Assembly: GCF_009755225.1 (NCBI RefSeq)
Contig: NZ_WQKZ01000002.1
Location: 1,116,001 to 1,180,000 of the forward strand
Direction of reading: 5' to 3'
Source: Hymenobacter ginkgonis
GTDB taxonomy: Bacteria; Bacteroidota; Bacteroidia; Cytophagales; Hymenobacteraceae
Length of the DNA: 64,000 bases
Positions within the stretch are counted from its first letter, which is position 1. Each line of letters opens with the position of its first letter. This document shows positions 1 to 8,486 of the stretch, piece by piece. The notes below the pieces were generated by a model. It was given only the letters and a program-made list of their open reading frames with translations, ran no database searches and was not told the DNA's origin. The position numbers were made by a program, and so were the translations under genes.

Positions 1-2
1 CG

Positions 3-749
3 CTATTCGACTTTGAGCGCGTAATACTAAAGCCATTGGAGGAAGGCCTGCAGTACCGGCTGAATACCAATCGCGTATCGCTCGACGTATGGGTCGATTG
101 GCTGAAGCAGGAATACCCTGGCGTGGCCTACCAGGAGCAAATTGCCGGCGGCATCAGCAGCAGCTTTCAGGTGACGGGTGACAACAGCCGGATAGCTGTC
201 TCGATTCCGTTTCAGTTCACGGCCCGGCACGAGGGCGGGCAGATTGACACGCTGCACGCGCCCATCCAAACGCTGCTCAACAGCGCGACGGGGGTAGTGG
301 CGCGGCTGCCGCTGCACGGCGCGGTGCTGCACGCCGTGCGCTTCAATACCTACGGCCTGCTCTACAACGACAACTCGTTTCAATACCGCCTACCCTACAA
401 AATGGGCACGGCCTTCTACACCAACGCCACCCTCGAAACCCGCTACGCCGACCTCATGCTGAGCTACTGGAACGGCTACGGGTACTACTCCCCGCTGGGC
501 GGGCCCTACTACCAATCGGTGGCCTCGCGCTACGGCACGCCCGACTACAAGCAAGACCGCCGCCAGCTAGTAATGGCGCGCTTGCTGCGCGACTTCCGCA
601 TCGCCGATGCGGCCGCCATTACGGTACGCGTCGAGCCGGTGTACGATGTCAGCGCCAAACTGCTAGATTTCTCGTTCGGCGTGTACCTCAACTTCCGGCA
701 AGAGTGGCTGCTGGGCAACGTAGCTCGGCGCGTGCGGGTAGGGCAATAG
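3..749 (+). CDS. Probable outer-membrane beta-barrel protein, 3' part
   Basis: The frame is open from the left edge, so the start lies outside the window; a TTG at 36 is only an internal candidate. The visible part of about 248 residues has no cysteine-rich or enzymatic motif. It alternates polar and aromatic residues in short strands, with many Tyr, Trp and Arg and loops such as YGYYSPLGGPYY near the middle, and the last residues before the stop include a strand-like LNFRQEWLLGNVARRV. This is the usual look of a Bacteroidota outer-membrane barrel or porin-like protein. I do not recognise the family or substrate. The downstream gene is convergent. Confidence 0.6.
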   Translation, partial: LFDFERVILKPLEEGLQYRLNTNRVSLDVWVDWLKQEYPGVAYQEQIAGGISSSFQVTGDNSRIAVSIPFQFTARHEGGQIDTLHAPIQTLLNSATGVVARLPLHGAVLHAVRFNTYGLLYNDNSFQYRLPYKMGTAFYTNATLETRYADLMLSYWNGYGYYSPLGGPYYQSVASRYGTPDYKQDRRQLVMARLLRDFRIADAAAITVRVEPVYDVSAKLLDFSFGVYLNFRQEWLLGNVARRVRVGQ

Positions 750-790
750 GGCCCTACCCCCCGCTTAAATGAGGAAGCACCTGATGGCCA

Positions 791-1162
791 TTATAGGCTA
801 CGCTTCAGCTTGCCGTTGCCTTTAAGCTGGCTGCGGTCGAGCACGCGGCCATCGGGCAACACAATTTGGCCGTTGTGCAGCATCATACTCTTGCCGTCGG
901 CCGTTTTTACGCTGCCATCGGTCATCACCTGGGTGCCGTCGCTCATGGTCATGGTTTGAGTCATGGGCAGCAGGGTGCCATTTTGCATGGTTAGCATTTT
1001 GCCTTCCTTCATGAGCACGCCGCTTTCAAAGCGCCGGCTGCTGGGTGGCCGGTCGGCTCTGGGCGGGCGGCCGCCTTCCAAGGTCATAGCTTGCTGGGCT
1101 TGGGCAAGCGAAAAGCTGCCGGCCAGCACTAGGGCGGGTAGCATTGTAGCGAAGACTTTCAT
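791..1162 (-). CDS. Secreted protein with DUF6799-like repeats
   Basis: The protein has 123 residues. The first 22 or so form a signal peptide ending near AQAQ, so it is exported. After a Pro/Arg-rich linker come short repeats of the form M-x-DG-T/S with many Met, Lys, Gly and Asp (LMKEGKMLTMQNG, MTMSDGTQVMTDG, MMLHNGQIVLPDG). This resembles the DUF6799 repeat of Bacteroidota secreted proteins; function unknown. The ATG at 1162 was chosen because it starts directly at the signal peptide; the open frame continues upstream to 1408 but that stretch is not signal-like. The assignment to DUF6799 is from memory of the pattern. Confidence 0.7.
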   Translation of the reverse strand: MKVFATMLPALVLAGSFSLAQAQQAMTLEGGRPPRADRPPSSRRFESGVLMKEGKMLTMQNGTLLPMTQTMTMSDGTQVMTDGSVKTADGKSMMLHNGQIVLPDGRVLDRSQLKGNGKLKRSL

Positions 1163-1247
1163 AGGGCGGGAATAGAAAGCCGACGACTTGGCGGCTGGTT
1201 TTACAACGCAGCCGCCCCCGAAGTAGTTGTTAGCGCGCCCGTTAGCC

Positions 1248-1817
1248 CTAGGCAAGCTGGCGGATAAAGTATAAAATATCGGGCTGCCGAAATTCACGCG
1301 CCCAAAAGCTGCGCCGGAGCCAGGGTACACTAGCGGGTGCCGGCTCCGGCAACTCTTGGGCAAAGCCCAGGGCCTGCGCCACCGCTTGCCCGCGCGTATT
1401 GCTGGCAAAGCAGCGGATGAGCAGCCGCCGTGCCCCTACCCCCTCAAAACCGAACGAGCACACGGCTGCCAAGGCCTCGCGGGCGTAGCCCTGGCCCTCG
1501 GCGGCGGCCGTGAGGTAGTAGCCAATTTCGGCTTGGCCATCAAGCTGCGGCATTAGGCAGATGTCGCCTAAGTAAGCTAGGGTTTCGCGCAGCCAGATGC
1601 CTAGCACGTAGAAGCGCCCCGTGCGCCAGTCATCGGCGAAAGCTGCTAGCTGGCTGGCCGCCGCCGCTAGGGTCGGCACCGCCTGCAAGCGGTCGGGGAA
1701 AGACTCTTGGAGGCGCGCCCGGTTTTGGTCGAGCACGGCAAAAAAAGCGGGTGCATCGGCCGCCTCATAGGGGCGCAGCAGCAGGCGATTGGTGAGCAGG
1801 GGGGTAGGCGGCAGCAT
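1248..1817 (-). CDS. GNAT-family N-acetyltransferase (RimJ/RimL type)
   Basis: About 189 residues. It opens with a strand typical of the RimJ/RimL branch (LLTNRLLLRPYEAAD) and contains the acetyl-CoA binding region as EIGYYLTAAAEGQGYAREA, matching the family pattern Q/R-x-x-G-x-G/A. Near the end is a strand-helix pair (RRLLIRCFASNTRGQAVAQALGF) that matches the conserved N-x-x-S/G-x-x-V-x-x-x-x-GF region. It probably transfers an acetyl group from acetyl-CoA to an amine, possibly a protein N-terminus; the substrate cannot be read from sequence. The ATG at 1817 is preferred over an upstream candidate at 1844 because the homologous region begins there. Confidence 0.85.
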   Translation of the reverse strand: MLPPTPLLTNRLLLRPYEAADAPAFFAVLDQNRARLQESFPDRLQAVPTLAAAASQLAAFADDWRTGRFYVLGIWLRETLAYLGDICLMPQLDGQAEIGYYLTAAAEGQGYAREALAAVCSFGFEGVGARRLLIRCFASNTRGQAVAQALGFAQELPEPAPASVPWLRRSFWAREFRQPDILYFIRQLA

Positions 1818-1932
1818 AGCAGCGCAAAGCGGAAGCCTGGGCAATCAAGGCCCAAGTAGTCAGAAAAACAAGAAGGCAGCAAGCCCAACCTGTCTGGTTA
1901 AGTCTGCTGCCTCTCCCATACGTAAGAACGTG

Positions 1933-2349
1933 CTATACCGCGTACTGGCGCGGGCTGCCCAGCGCTTGCTGCGTGCGCATAACGTTCACTTGCCGGGCCG
2001 CTTCGTTGAAAAACTCTAGGCGGCGAATCAACATTTCCTTGGTGAATACGCGGCCTTCGGGCGTGCGCATGATGGACTGCTTGTCGGCCAGCACGCGCTG
2101 CATGGCGGCGAGTGTCTGGTCTTCGTGCTTCATAAATTGCTGCTGAAATTCGGCCAGCCGCGCCACGCCCGTCGCCGTGAGCTGAAAGTGCTCGCCAGCG
2201 CCTTGGTTCAGTACCTCGCACAGCACGTACACTTCGAGCGGCAGGCTGGTTTCGAGAGAGGTAGTGCGCAAGTCGAGGCCGGCGGCCAGCGCGTCGAGAA
2301 TAATGCGCACGTTGCGCTCAAATTGCTGGTAGTAAGCTTGGGCTTCCAT
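1933..2349 (-). CDS. Conserved hypothetical protein
   Basis: This 138-residue cytoplasmic protein is not recognised. It is rich in helix-forming residues (Gln, Glu, Leu, Ala), has no signal peptide, membrane segment or cysteine, and looks all-helical. A central segment, QLTATGVARLAEFQQQFMKHEDQTLAAMQRVLADKQ, is amphipathic and could form a short coiled coil. It lies about 100 bases downstream of the MoxR ATPase gene on the same strand, so co-transcription is possible. Its codon use is like its neighbours, which supports it being real. Confidence 0.6.
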   Translation of the reverse strand: MEAQAYYQQFERNVRIILDALAAGLDLRTTSLETSLPLEVYVLCEVLNQGAGEHFQLTATGVARLAEFQQQFMKHEDQTLAAMQRVLADKQSIMRTPEGRVFTKEMLIRRLEFFNEAARQVNVMRTQQALGSPRQYAV

Positions 2350-2452
2350 CTATAAAATGCGAAAAGAATAGCAGGCTGAGCAGAGTACCTACTAATACGG
2401 TTAGTGTGCAGTAAAGTGGCTTCGCTTAACTCAGCCTGACGTTCAGGTAGGA

Positions 2453-3418
2453 TTAAAGGAGTTCTTTGATAATCTGCTCCACGCTCACGCCTTCGGCCTC
2501 CGCTTTGAAGTTGCGCACAATGCGGTGGCGCAGAATGGGCAAAGCTACGGCGCGCACGTCTTCAATATCGGGCGAGTACTTGCCCGTGAGCAGGGCGTTG
2601 CACTTGGCCGCCACAATGAGGTATTGGCTGGCCCGGGGCCCGGCGCCCCACTCCAATAGCTGCTGGGCGCGGGGCGCCGTGCGGCCCATATTGGGACGGG
2701 TTTTGTGCACGAGGCTCACGGCGTATTCTACCACATTATCGGCCACCGGTACGCGGCGCACCAAGGCTTGGTAGGCCTGTATCTCGGCGGCACTGAGTAC
2801 TTTGCCGGCCACCGCACGGCGATCGGAAGTAGTATTTTTGACAATGTTTAGTTCTTCTTCGTAGCTGGGGTAGCCCAGCTCAATGTTGAACATGAAGCGG
2901 TCGAGCTGCGCCTCGGGCAGGGGGTAGGTGCCTTCCTGCTCGATGGGGTTTTGGGTGGCCAGCACAAAAAACGGCCGCGCGAGGGGGTAGCGCTGGCCGG
3001 CCACCGTCACGGCGTATTCCTGCATACTTTCGAGCAGGGCAGCTTGGGTTTTGGGCGGCGTCCGGTTGATTTCGTCAGCCAGGATAATGTTGGCGAAAAT
3101 CGGCCCCTTCACAAACTGAAACTCGCGTTGCTGCGTCAGCGTCTCCGAGCCCACAATGTCGGATGGCATCAGGTCGGGCGTGAACTGAATGCGGTTGAAA
3201 GACAAATCGAGCGAATCGGCGATGGTTTGCACGAGCAGTGTTTTAGCCAGGCCCGGTACGCCTACCAGTAGGCAGTGGCCTTGCGCAAATACGGCAGTTA
3301 GTACCAAGCGCACTACATCCTCTTGGCCCACAATGACTTTGCCAATTTCCTGGCGCAGCTGCTGGTAAGCACGGGTCAGCGAATCGGCCGCTTCTTTATC
3401 GTTTTGAAAGGGAGCCAT
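2453..3418 (-). CDS. MoxR-family AAA+ ATPase
   Basis: At 321 residues it has the normal length for a MoxR ATPase. Walker A is GVPGLAKT at residues 53-60 and Walker B with the family signature DEINR lies at 115-119, followed by TPPKTQAALLESMQE, a hallmark of MoxR. ATQNPIEQEGTYPLPEAQLDRF is the sensor 1 region. MoxR proteins act as chaperone-like ATPases, often with von Willebrand A-domain partners (Bat proteins); a BatD-like gene occurs in this window but 40 kb away. No vWA partner is adjacent here. An inverted-repeat element lies just upstream of the start. Confidence 0.95.
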   Translation of the reverse strand: MAPFQNDKEAADSLTRAYQQLRQEIGKVIVGQEDVVRLVLTAVFAQGHCLLVGVPGLAKTLLVQTIADSLDLSFNRIQFTPDLMPSDIVGSETLTQQREFQFVKGPIFANIILADEINRTPPKTQAALLESMQEYAVTVAGQRYPLARPFFVLATQNPIEQEGTYPLPEAQLDRFMFNIELGYPSYEEELNIVKNTTSDRRAVAGKVLSAAEIQAYQALVRRVPVADNVVEYAVSLVHKTRPNMGRTAPRAQQLLEWGAGPRASQYLIVAAKCNALLTGKYSPDIEDVRAVALPILRHRIVRNFKAEAEGVSVEQIIKELL

Positions 3419-3440
3419 CAGAATAAAGGAATACGAACAA

Positions 3441-3539
3441 AGAACGTCATGCTAAGCTTGCGAAGCATCTTACTCGGGGTCGCTGGGTTGAAGCCCAACG
3501 ATGCGAGCAAGATGCTTCGCAAGCTTAGCATGACGTTCT
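3441..3539. repeat. Long inverted-repeat element, copy 1
   Basis: Two 31-base arms (3441-3471 and 3509-3539) are exact reverse complements, starting AGAACGTCATGC and ending GCATGACGTTCT. The 37-base spacer holds a smaller hairpin (GGTTG/CAACC). It lies between the MoxR start and the end of the SurA-like gene, both on the minus strand, so it would fold in an RNA read through from the upstream PPIase genes. Four related elements occur in the window. Confidence 0.9.
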
Positions 3540-3560
3540 GGGGTTTTTAAGAAAGCAATT

Positions 3561-4955
3561 TTATTGGTCGGTGCTTGCCGTCAATATCTTGCACTGGGCA
3601 TATTCGGGGGCCACTTCGAGGTAGACGCTGGTGCGGTTCTGCTCGTACCACTCGTCTAGGGCACGGCTTTTCTTTTGCGTCAGTGCGGCCTGCGATATTT
3701 TCTGGTAGTCGTCGAGCAGGTTGGCCTGGTGAGGCGGCGTATTGCTCTTGAGGTATAGGATGCGCATGGCGTCCTTGCCATCGTCGGTGCGGTAGGGTAG
3801 GGGCGGGGTAATGTGGCCCACCTTCATGGTGTCGATGGTGAAGAAGATGGCCGGGTCGAGCTTATCGAGTGGCATGCGCGAGCCGCCATCTTGGCGGTTG
3901 GCAAGCAGGCCACCGTTGCCGCTGCTAGCTTTATCGGTGCTGAAATCCTTGGCGGCTTTCGCGAAGGAAATACTGTCTTTCAGAATCTGCGTGCGAATGC
4001 GCGCCAGCTTGATGGCGGCGCCGTTGGCATCGGCAGCGCCGGTAGCGGGCTTCAGCAGAATGTGGCGGGTAGAATACGAATCGCCCTTGCGCTCAATGAA
4101 TTGAATCAGGTGAAAGCCGAACTGCGATTCCACTACCGGCGACATTTGGCCGGGCTCTAGCTTGCGCGAGGCAGCTTCGTATTCGGGCACCAACTCACCC
4201 TTTTTGAAGAAGCCGAGGTAGCCGCCCTGCACCGCCGAGCCGGGGTCTTGCGAATACTGCTTGGCCAGGGTTTCAAAGCTTTCACCGGCCAAGACGCGTG
4301 CCCGCAAGTCGTTGAGCTGCGCGATGGCGGCCTGCTTGGCCTTGTCATTCACTTGCGCCGGAATGACAATCTGCCCAATTTCTACTTCCGTCGAGAAATA
4401 CGGGATGCTGTCCTTGGGCACTTTGTCGAAATACTCTTTTACCTCGCGGGGCGTCACGGTCACCTTGCCCGAGATTTTATCCTGCATTTCCTGCTGCACC
4501 AACTGGTCGCGAACCTGCGAGCGCAAGTCTTCCTTGAGTACCCGCAGCGGCTTGTTGTACATCTCCTCCAGCTTTTTTTCCGAGCCCACCTGCTGCACGA
4601 AGTAGTTCATGCGGCGGTCGAGCTCGCTGTTTACGCGGGCATCGGTCACGGTTACAGAGTCAACTTCGGCGCGGGCCAGCATCAGCTTATTAAGCACCAG
4701 GCTCTGCACTATCTTACAGCGCAGGTCGGGGGGTAGGCCCTTGCCTTGGGCACGGGCTTCTTCCTGCGCCACAATGCCCTCAATCTCCGAGCGTAGCACA
4801 ATCTGGTTGTCTACTTTCACGGCAATACCATCGAGCAACTGCTGCCCACGAGGACGCGTGATGCCCAACTGGGCCTGGCTGGTATGCGGCAGGGCCAGGG
4901 CCGTGCCTAAGGCGAATAGGAGGAGCGCCGACAAGCGCTGAGGTATAAACTGCAT
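3561..4955 (-). CDS. SurA-like periplasmic peptidyl-prolyl isomerase
   Basis: The protein has 464 residues with a signal peptide (about residues 1-29, ending SQAQ). An N-terminal SurA-type chaperone region contains IAVKVDNQIVLRSEIE and the helix with PPDLRCKIVQSLVLNKLM. Two parvulin domains follow: the first from about residue 190 (EIGQIVIP to FGFHLIQFIERK), the second from about 295 (STRHILLKP). It likely helps fold outer-membrane proteins in the periplasm. The ATG at 4955 places the signal peptide correctly; the open frame runs further upstream without a signal-like start. It is directly downstream of another parvulin gene, and the two probably form an operon. Confidence 0.9.
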   Translation of the reverse strand: MQFIPQRLSALLLFALGTALALPHTSQAQLGITRPRGQQLLDGIAVKVDNQIVLRSEIEGIVAQEEARAQGKGLPPDLRCKIVQSLVLNKLMLARAEVDSVTVTDARVNSELDRRMNYFVQQVGSEKKLEEMYNKPLRVLKEDLRSQVRDQLVQQEMQDKISGKVTVTPREVKEYFDKVPKDSIPYFSTEVEIGQIVIPAQVNDKAKQAAIAQLNDLRARVLAGESFETLAKQYSQDPGSAVQGGYLGFFKKGELVPEYEAASRKLEPGQMSPVVESQFGFHLIQFIERKGDSYSTRHILLKPATGAADANGAAIKLARIRTQILKDSISFAKAAKDFSTDKASSGNGGLLANRQDGGSRMPLDKLDPAIFFTIDTMKVGHITPPLPYRTDDGKDAMRILYLKSNTPPHQANLLDDYQKISQAALTQKKSRALDEWYEQNRTSVYLEVAPEYAQCKILTASTDQ

Positions 4956-5055
4956 AGGATAGGGAGTCGCGGAGAAGGCCAAGGGTTGCCGCCCACGGGG
5001 CGATAACGCAAAAAGAGAGGCAGAAAATTCGGTGCTAACGGCCAAAACCGCGCGC

Positions 5056-7440
5056 TTATTTTGTAATGAGCTTGCTTACTTCGGCGTCGTTCACCTGCAC
5101 CGGGTATTGCTGGCGCAGCTGCTCAATCCACTGTTTTTCGAGGTAGTTCTGGTAGTCGCTGGTGGCTTGGCCGCGGGCGTCGGTCAGCATTTTAGGACCG
5201 GCGGGCAAGTTTTGCTTCACCACTACGGCGTAGTAGCGGCCGTCGCGCTGGGTGGTGTAGGTGCCGGCTGGCCGGGTCAGGTAGTCGTCCATCACCTTGT
5301 TATCGCCCTTCTGGAAAGTGCGCTGCTGGATTTGTACCGCCAAGGGGTTTTGCTGGTTCAGTATGGCTTCGAGGGCCGCCGGCGAGTTGCTAAAGAACGC
5401 CAAGCGCGTATCGCCAGTAGCCGTAGTAGCGGCCGAAGCCGGCGCTAGCGTCAAGCGGCGGCGCTCAATTTTGCCAGCCTTAGCCAAATAGTCGATAGCT
5501 GCCGTGGCGCGCTGCCGAGCTAGTGCTGGGCTCTCGCCCTTGCGAATGTGGCCGGCTACCGTCACGGCCAGGGCCGTGTCCTGCGCCAGGCGGCGGGCGG
5601 CATCGTCGAGCACGGCCGAGCCACCAGCATTAGCCGGCGTAGCGGTGCCTGCTTTGAAATGCACCAAGGCCGAGCCCGCCTTGCCCGCTACGGCGTAGCG
5701 GCCAGCAGCCAGCTCGCGCTGCGCCCGAGCCAATAATTGGGGGGTAGCCGCCGAGATAACAGTGCCCCGGGCCCGCTGCCCAAACTGGTAGTTGGCCTGG
5801 TTGGCCATGAAAAACTTACGTAGCCCCGTCGTATCCTCAATGGCCTTGCTCCATACTTTCTCGTCCATCAGTTGGAAGAGCAGGATGCCGTCGCGGTATT
5901 CTTGTACGAGCATGCGGTAGTCTTCGTACTTGGTGGGCAAGCTGGCCTTCTCAAAATCGGTCAGGCTTTGGTCCACGTACTGGTCGTAGAGCTGCTGCAT
6001 GGCAAATGCCGGCTCGGCCGTGGGGCGCGGGCGCTGGTTTTGCTGCACGTAGGTCAGGAAGCTGCTAACGGGGTAGGGCTGGCCTTTAATGGTGAAAAGC
6101 GGCAGCTTGTCACCGCCCATTTTCTTGGTATTCTTCGACGCCTTAGCGCCGCTAGCCGTCATGGTAGCGGGGTTGAACTTGTAGCGGCCCTTCACCAACG
6201 CCGTATCGGCCTGGGCAAATGCCAGTGCCTTGGCGGCCGGAATCTCCACAAACTGGTCTTCCTGACGAATACGCTTCAGGAACGCGGCCCGGTTCAGCTC
6301 CGAGCGCGAGTCTTTGGCCACCTTGCTTTTCAGCGTGGGCTCTAGCGTAGCGAAGGGGGGTAGGGGCTGCTTCTCAATCAGCTTGATGATGTGCCAGCCA
6401 TAGGGCGTTTGCACCGGGGCCGAAATGTCGCCGGGCTTTTGCAGCTTGAAGGCCACTTCCTCGAACGACGGAATCATGCGGCCGGTGCTGAAGGGCGGCA
6501 GCTCGCCGCCGTTGGGGGCCGAGCCAGCATCTTCCGAAAACTGAGCTACTAGCTTGTTCCAGCTTTCGCCCTTACGCAAGCGGGCGTACAGCTCCGCAAT
6601 TTTCTTGTGAGCCGCCACCGAGTCGGCGCGGGGCGCCTGGGGCGTCACGCGCACCATGAGGTGAGCTACTTTGATTTCGCCCTGGGCCGCGCGGCGGTCA
6701 TTCACCTTGATGAGGTGGTAGCCGAAGCGCGTGCGAATAGGCTGGCTCACTTGGCCAACGGGCGTGAGGTAAGCGGCCGTTTCGAACGGATACACCATCT
6801 GCATAGCCGTGAAATAGCCGAGCTTACCCCCATTTTCTTGGGCCGAGGGGTCTTCGCTGGTGGTGCGGGCCACGGTGCCAAAATCCTCGCCGCCCGTTAC
6901 GCGCTGGCGCAGGGCCTGTACTTTCTGGTATGCGGCTAGCGTGTCGGCCGGGCTGGCATCGGGCGCTACGCGCACCAAGATGTGCGAGGCGTTTACCTCC
7001 TGGCCCATGCGCGCGTAAGCTTCGCGCACCAGTTGGTCGGTCACGCCCTTCTCGGTGAGATAGGGCTGGGCCAGCTGCTGCTTATAGCCGTCGAGCTCGC
7101 GCCGAAACGCCTGGGTAGTATCGAGGCCATGCTTCTCGGCATCGAGCACCTTGAGGCGGAAGTTGGTATAGAGCGTGAGGTACTCGTTCACACCGGCGCG
7201 GGTGCCGTAGTCGGCGGCCGTGGCGTTATTTTTCCGGTACACGTAGGCAAACTCACTGGCCGGCACTTGGTAAGTGCCCAGCGTTTCGAGGGCGGGGCCG
7301 CTGGCAACTGGGGTAGCCCCGGCAGCCAGGGCCGAACTCGCCGACGTAGTGGTAGTAGTGGGCTTGCTAGTCTGGCAGGCGGCCAGCTGCAACAAGGTGG
7401 CCGCGGCAGCAGCGCCGGCCAACGGGAGGCGTGAGTGCAT
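5056..7440 (-). CDS. Multi-domain parvulin-type peptidyl-prolyl isomerase lipoprotein
   Basis: This 794-residue protein begins with a lipoprotein signal (LLQLAAC, lipidated Cys near residue 22). Two parvulin domains follow: residues about 135-240 (NASHILVRVAPD to FGYHLIKVND) and 245-355 (IKVAHLMVRV to YGWHIIKLIEK). The remaining 430 residues resemble the C-terminal half of large PPIases. A stretch near residue 640 (VAGHIRKGE with ARQRATAAIDYLAKAG) recalls an OmpA-type peptidoglycan-binding fold, but this is only a resemblance. It is predicted to be a periplasmic, lipid-anchored folding factor for envelope proteins. The SurA-like gene follows about 100 bases downstream on the same strand. Confidence 0.88.
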   Translation of the reverse strand: MHSRLPLAGAAAAATLLQLAACQTSKPTTTTTSASSALAAGATPVASGPALETLGTYQVPASEFAYVYRKNNATAADYGTRAGVNEYLTLYTNFRLKVLDAEKHGLDTTQAFRRELDGYKQQLAQPYLTEKGVTDQLVREAYARMGQEVNASHILVRVAPDASPADTLAAYQKVQALRQRVTGGEDFGTVARTTSEDPSAQENGGKLGYFTAMQMVYPFETAAYLTPVGQVSQPIRTRFGYHLIKVNDRRAAQGEIKVAHLMVRVTPQAPRADSVAAHKKIAELYARLRKGESWNKLVAQFSEDAGSAPNGGELPPFSTGRMIPSFEEVAFKLQKPGDISAPVQTPYGWHIIKLIEKQPLPPFATLEPTLKSKVAKDSRSELNRAAFLKRIRQEDQFVEIPAAKALAFAQADTALVKGRYKFNPATMTASGAKASKNTKKMGGDKLPLFTIKGQPYPVSSFLTYVQQNQRPRPTAEPAFAMQQLYDQYVDQSLTDFEKASLPTKYEDYRMLVQEYRDGILLFQLMDEKVWSKAIEDTTGLRKFFMANQANYQFGQRARGTVISAATPQLLARAQRELAAGRYAVAGKAGSALVHFKAGTATPANAGGSAVLDDAARRLAQDTALAVTVAGHIRKGESPALARQRATAAIDYLAKAGKIERRRLTLAPASAATTATGDTRLAFFSNSPAALEAILNQQNPLAVQIQQRTFQKGDNKVMDDYLTRPAGTYTTQRDGRYYAVVVKQNLPAGPKMLTDARGQATSDYQNYLEKQWIEQLRQQYPVQVNDAEVSKLITK

Positions 7441-7635
7441 AGAGAGAATTAAGCGAACCGGCCTAAGCAGCCTTGGGAAGCAAATCCCACCGCATCAGGC
7501 ACAATGCTGGTGCAATTTTACGAAGAAAATCGCGGGGGGCGGCAAAATCCGGAAATCAGGAGGGTAGGGGCCGTGGCTTAAAACTAGCACTATAGCTAGC
7601 TAAAGCTGCCATAGTGCGCCTGGGGCCGTTTATAC

Positions 7636-8052
7636 TTAGGCCAATTCCTTGGTGAGGTGGCAGATGGTGTGCGAGTTGCGCTCAAAAAACTCGACGCGGT
7701 CCATGATGCGCGAAACCAGCGCCATGCCCATGCCACCCCTGCGGCCTTGCCGAATGTACTCGCGCAGGTCGGGGGTAGGGGTAGCGCCGCGGGGCAGAAA
7801 CAGGTTGCTGCCGTGATCTTCAATCTCGATTTCGAGGCGGTGGTTAACAAGAACCAATATCAAGTCTAAGAATTGGCTCGAATCTTCCTCGTTGGCGTGA
7901 ATGATAAAGTTGGCCACGACTTCATCAACTGCCAAAACTACTTGGTTAACAATTACTTCGCTACGTTTGCCGGCCAGTAGAAAATCGCGCACGAAGTCGC
8001 GCACCTGTTGCAGGTTCTGGCGCGAACAACTAATGCGGATACGGTCCTGCAT
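7636..8052 (-). CDS. HATPase anti-sigma-type serine kinase (RsbW-like)
   Basis: The 138-residue protein is a single GHKL-type ATPase domain. The N-box region reads VVLAVDEVVANFIIHA (usual pattern E-x-x-x-N), the DHG motif is EIEDHGSNLF, and the lid/G2 region is GRRGGMGMALVSRIMD. Proteins of this kind phosphorylate an STAS antagonist and bind a target, often a sigma factor. It is the last gene of a three-gene set with an STAS protein and a SpoIIE phosphatase upstream. No sigma factor is adjacent, so its target is unknown. A purine-rich inverted repeat separates it from the STAS gene. Confidence 0.88.
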   Translation of the reverse strand: MQDRIRISCSRQNLQQVRDFVRDFLLAGKRSEVIVNQVVLAVDEVVANFIIHANEEDSSQFLDLILVLVNHRLEIEIEDHGSNLFLPRGATPTPDLREYIRQGRRGGMGMALVSRIMDRVEFFERNSHTICHLTKELA

Positions 8053-8058
8053 GGTAGG

Positions 8059-8131
8059 GAATGGAGAAGGAGAAAGGAGGAGTAAAGAATCAGGGGCAAT
8101 AATTCTTCACTCTTCCCTTTTCCTTCTTCAT
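8059..8131. repeat. Purine-rich inverted repeat, copy 1
   Basis: A GA-rich left arm (8059-8090) and a TC-rich right arm (8102-8131) are imperfect reverse complements around a short spacer. It lies between the STAS and HATPase genes of the partner-switching set. A second element with similar arms is found inside hrpB at about 16474-16544. Confidence 0.7.
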
Positions 8132-8135
8132 GTGG

Positions 8136-8465
8136 TTAAACGGTCTGAGCTTCTTCGACAGTGGGCACAATGTTCATAAGCGAATCGAGGCCTAGAATCT
8201 CAAATACGTTGAACACCTTCTCCTGCATGTTGTAGAAAACCAATTTCACGTCGGAGTCCTGCAGGCGCTGCAAATGGGAGATAAAAACGCCCAGGCCAGC
8301 CGAGGAAATGTAGCTCAGCTTTTGGCAGTCGATAAGAACTTTGCGGTAAGTGAGGAGGTCGGGCTTGTTAAGCTCGGTATCGAGTACGACCGCTGAAGAC
8401 GCGTCTAATTCGCCATCGAGGACGAGAGTGAGCGTGTCGGCGGCGGGTTGAGCAGTTACTTTCAT
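8136..8465 (-). CDS. STAS-domain anti-sigma factor antagonist (RsbV/SpoIIAA-like)
   Basis: The 109-residue protein is a single STAS domain. The strand LTLVLDGELDASSAVVLDTEL and the segment KVLIDCQKLSYISSAGLGVFISHL fit the family; the SSAG motif contains the serine that is phosphorylated by the cognate kinase and dephosphorylated by the SpoIIE-type phosphatase. Both enzymes are encoded beside it. It starts about 20 bases after the phosphatase gene ends, which suggests an operon. The ATG at 8465 was chosen over an upstream candidate at 8477 since MKVTAQ begins the first strand of the domain. Confidence 0.92.
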   Translation of the reverse strand: MKVTAQPAADTLTLVLDGELDASSAVVLDTELNKPDLLTYRKVLIDCQKLSYISSAGLGVFISHLQRLQDSDVKLVFYNMQEKVFNVFEILGLDSLMNIVPTVEEAQTV

Positions 8466-8486
8466 AATAGGCCCCATACGCGGGGG

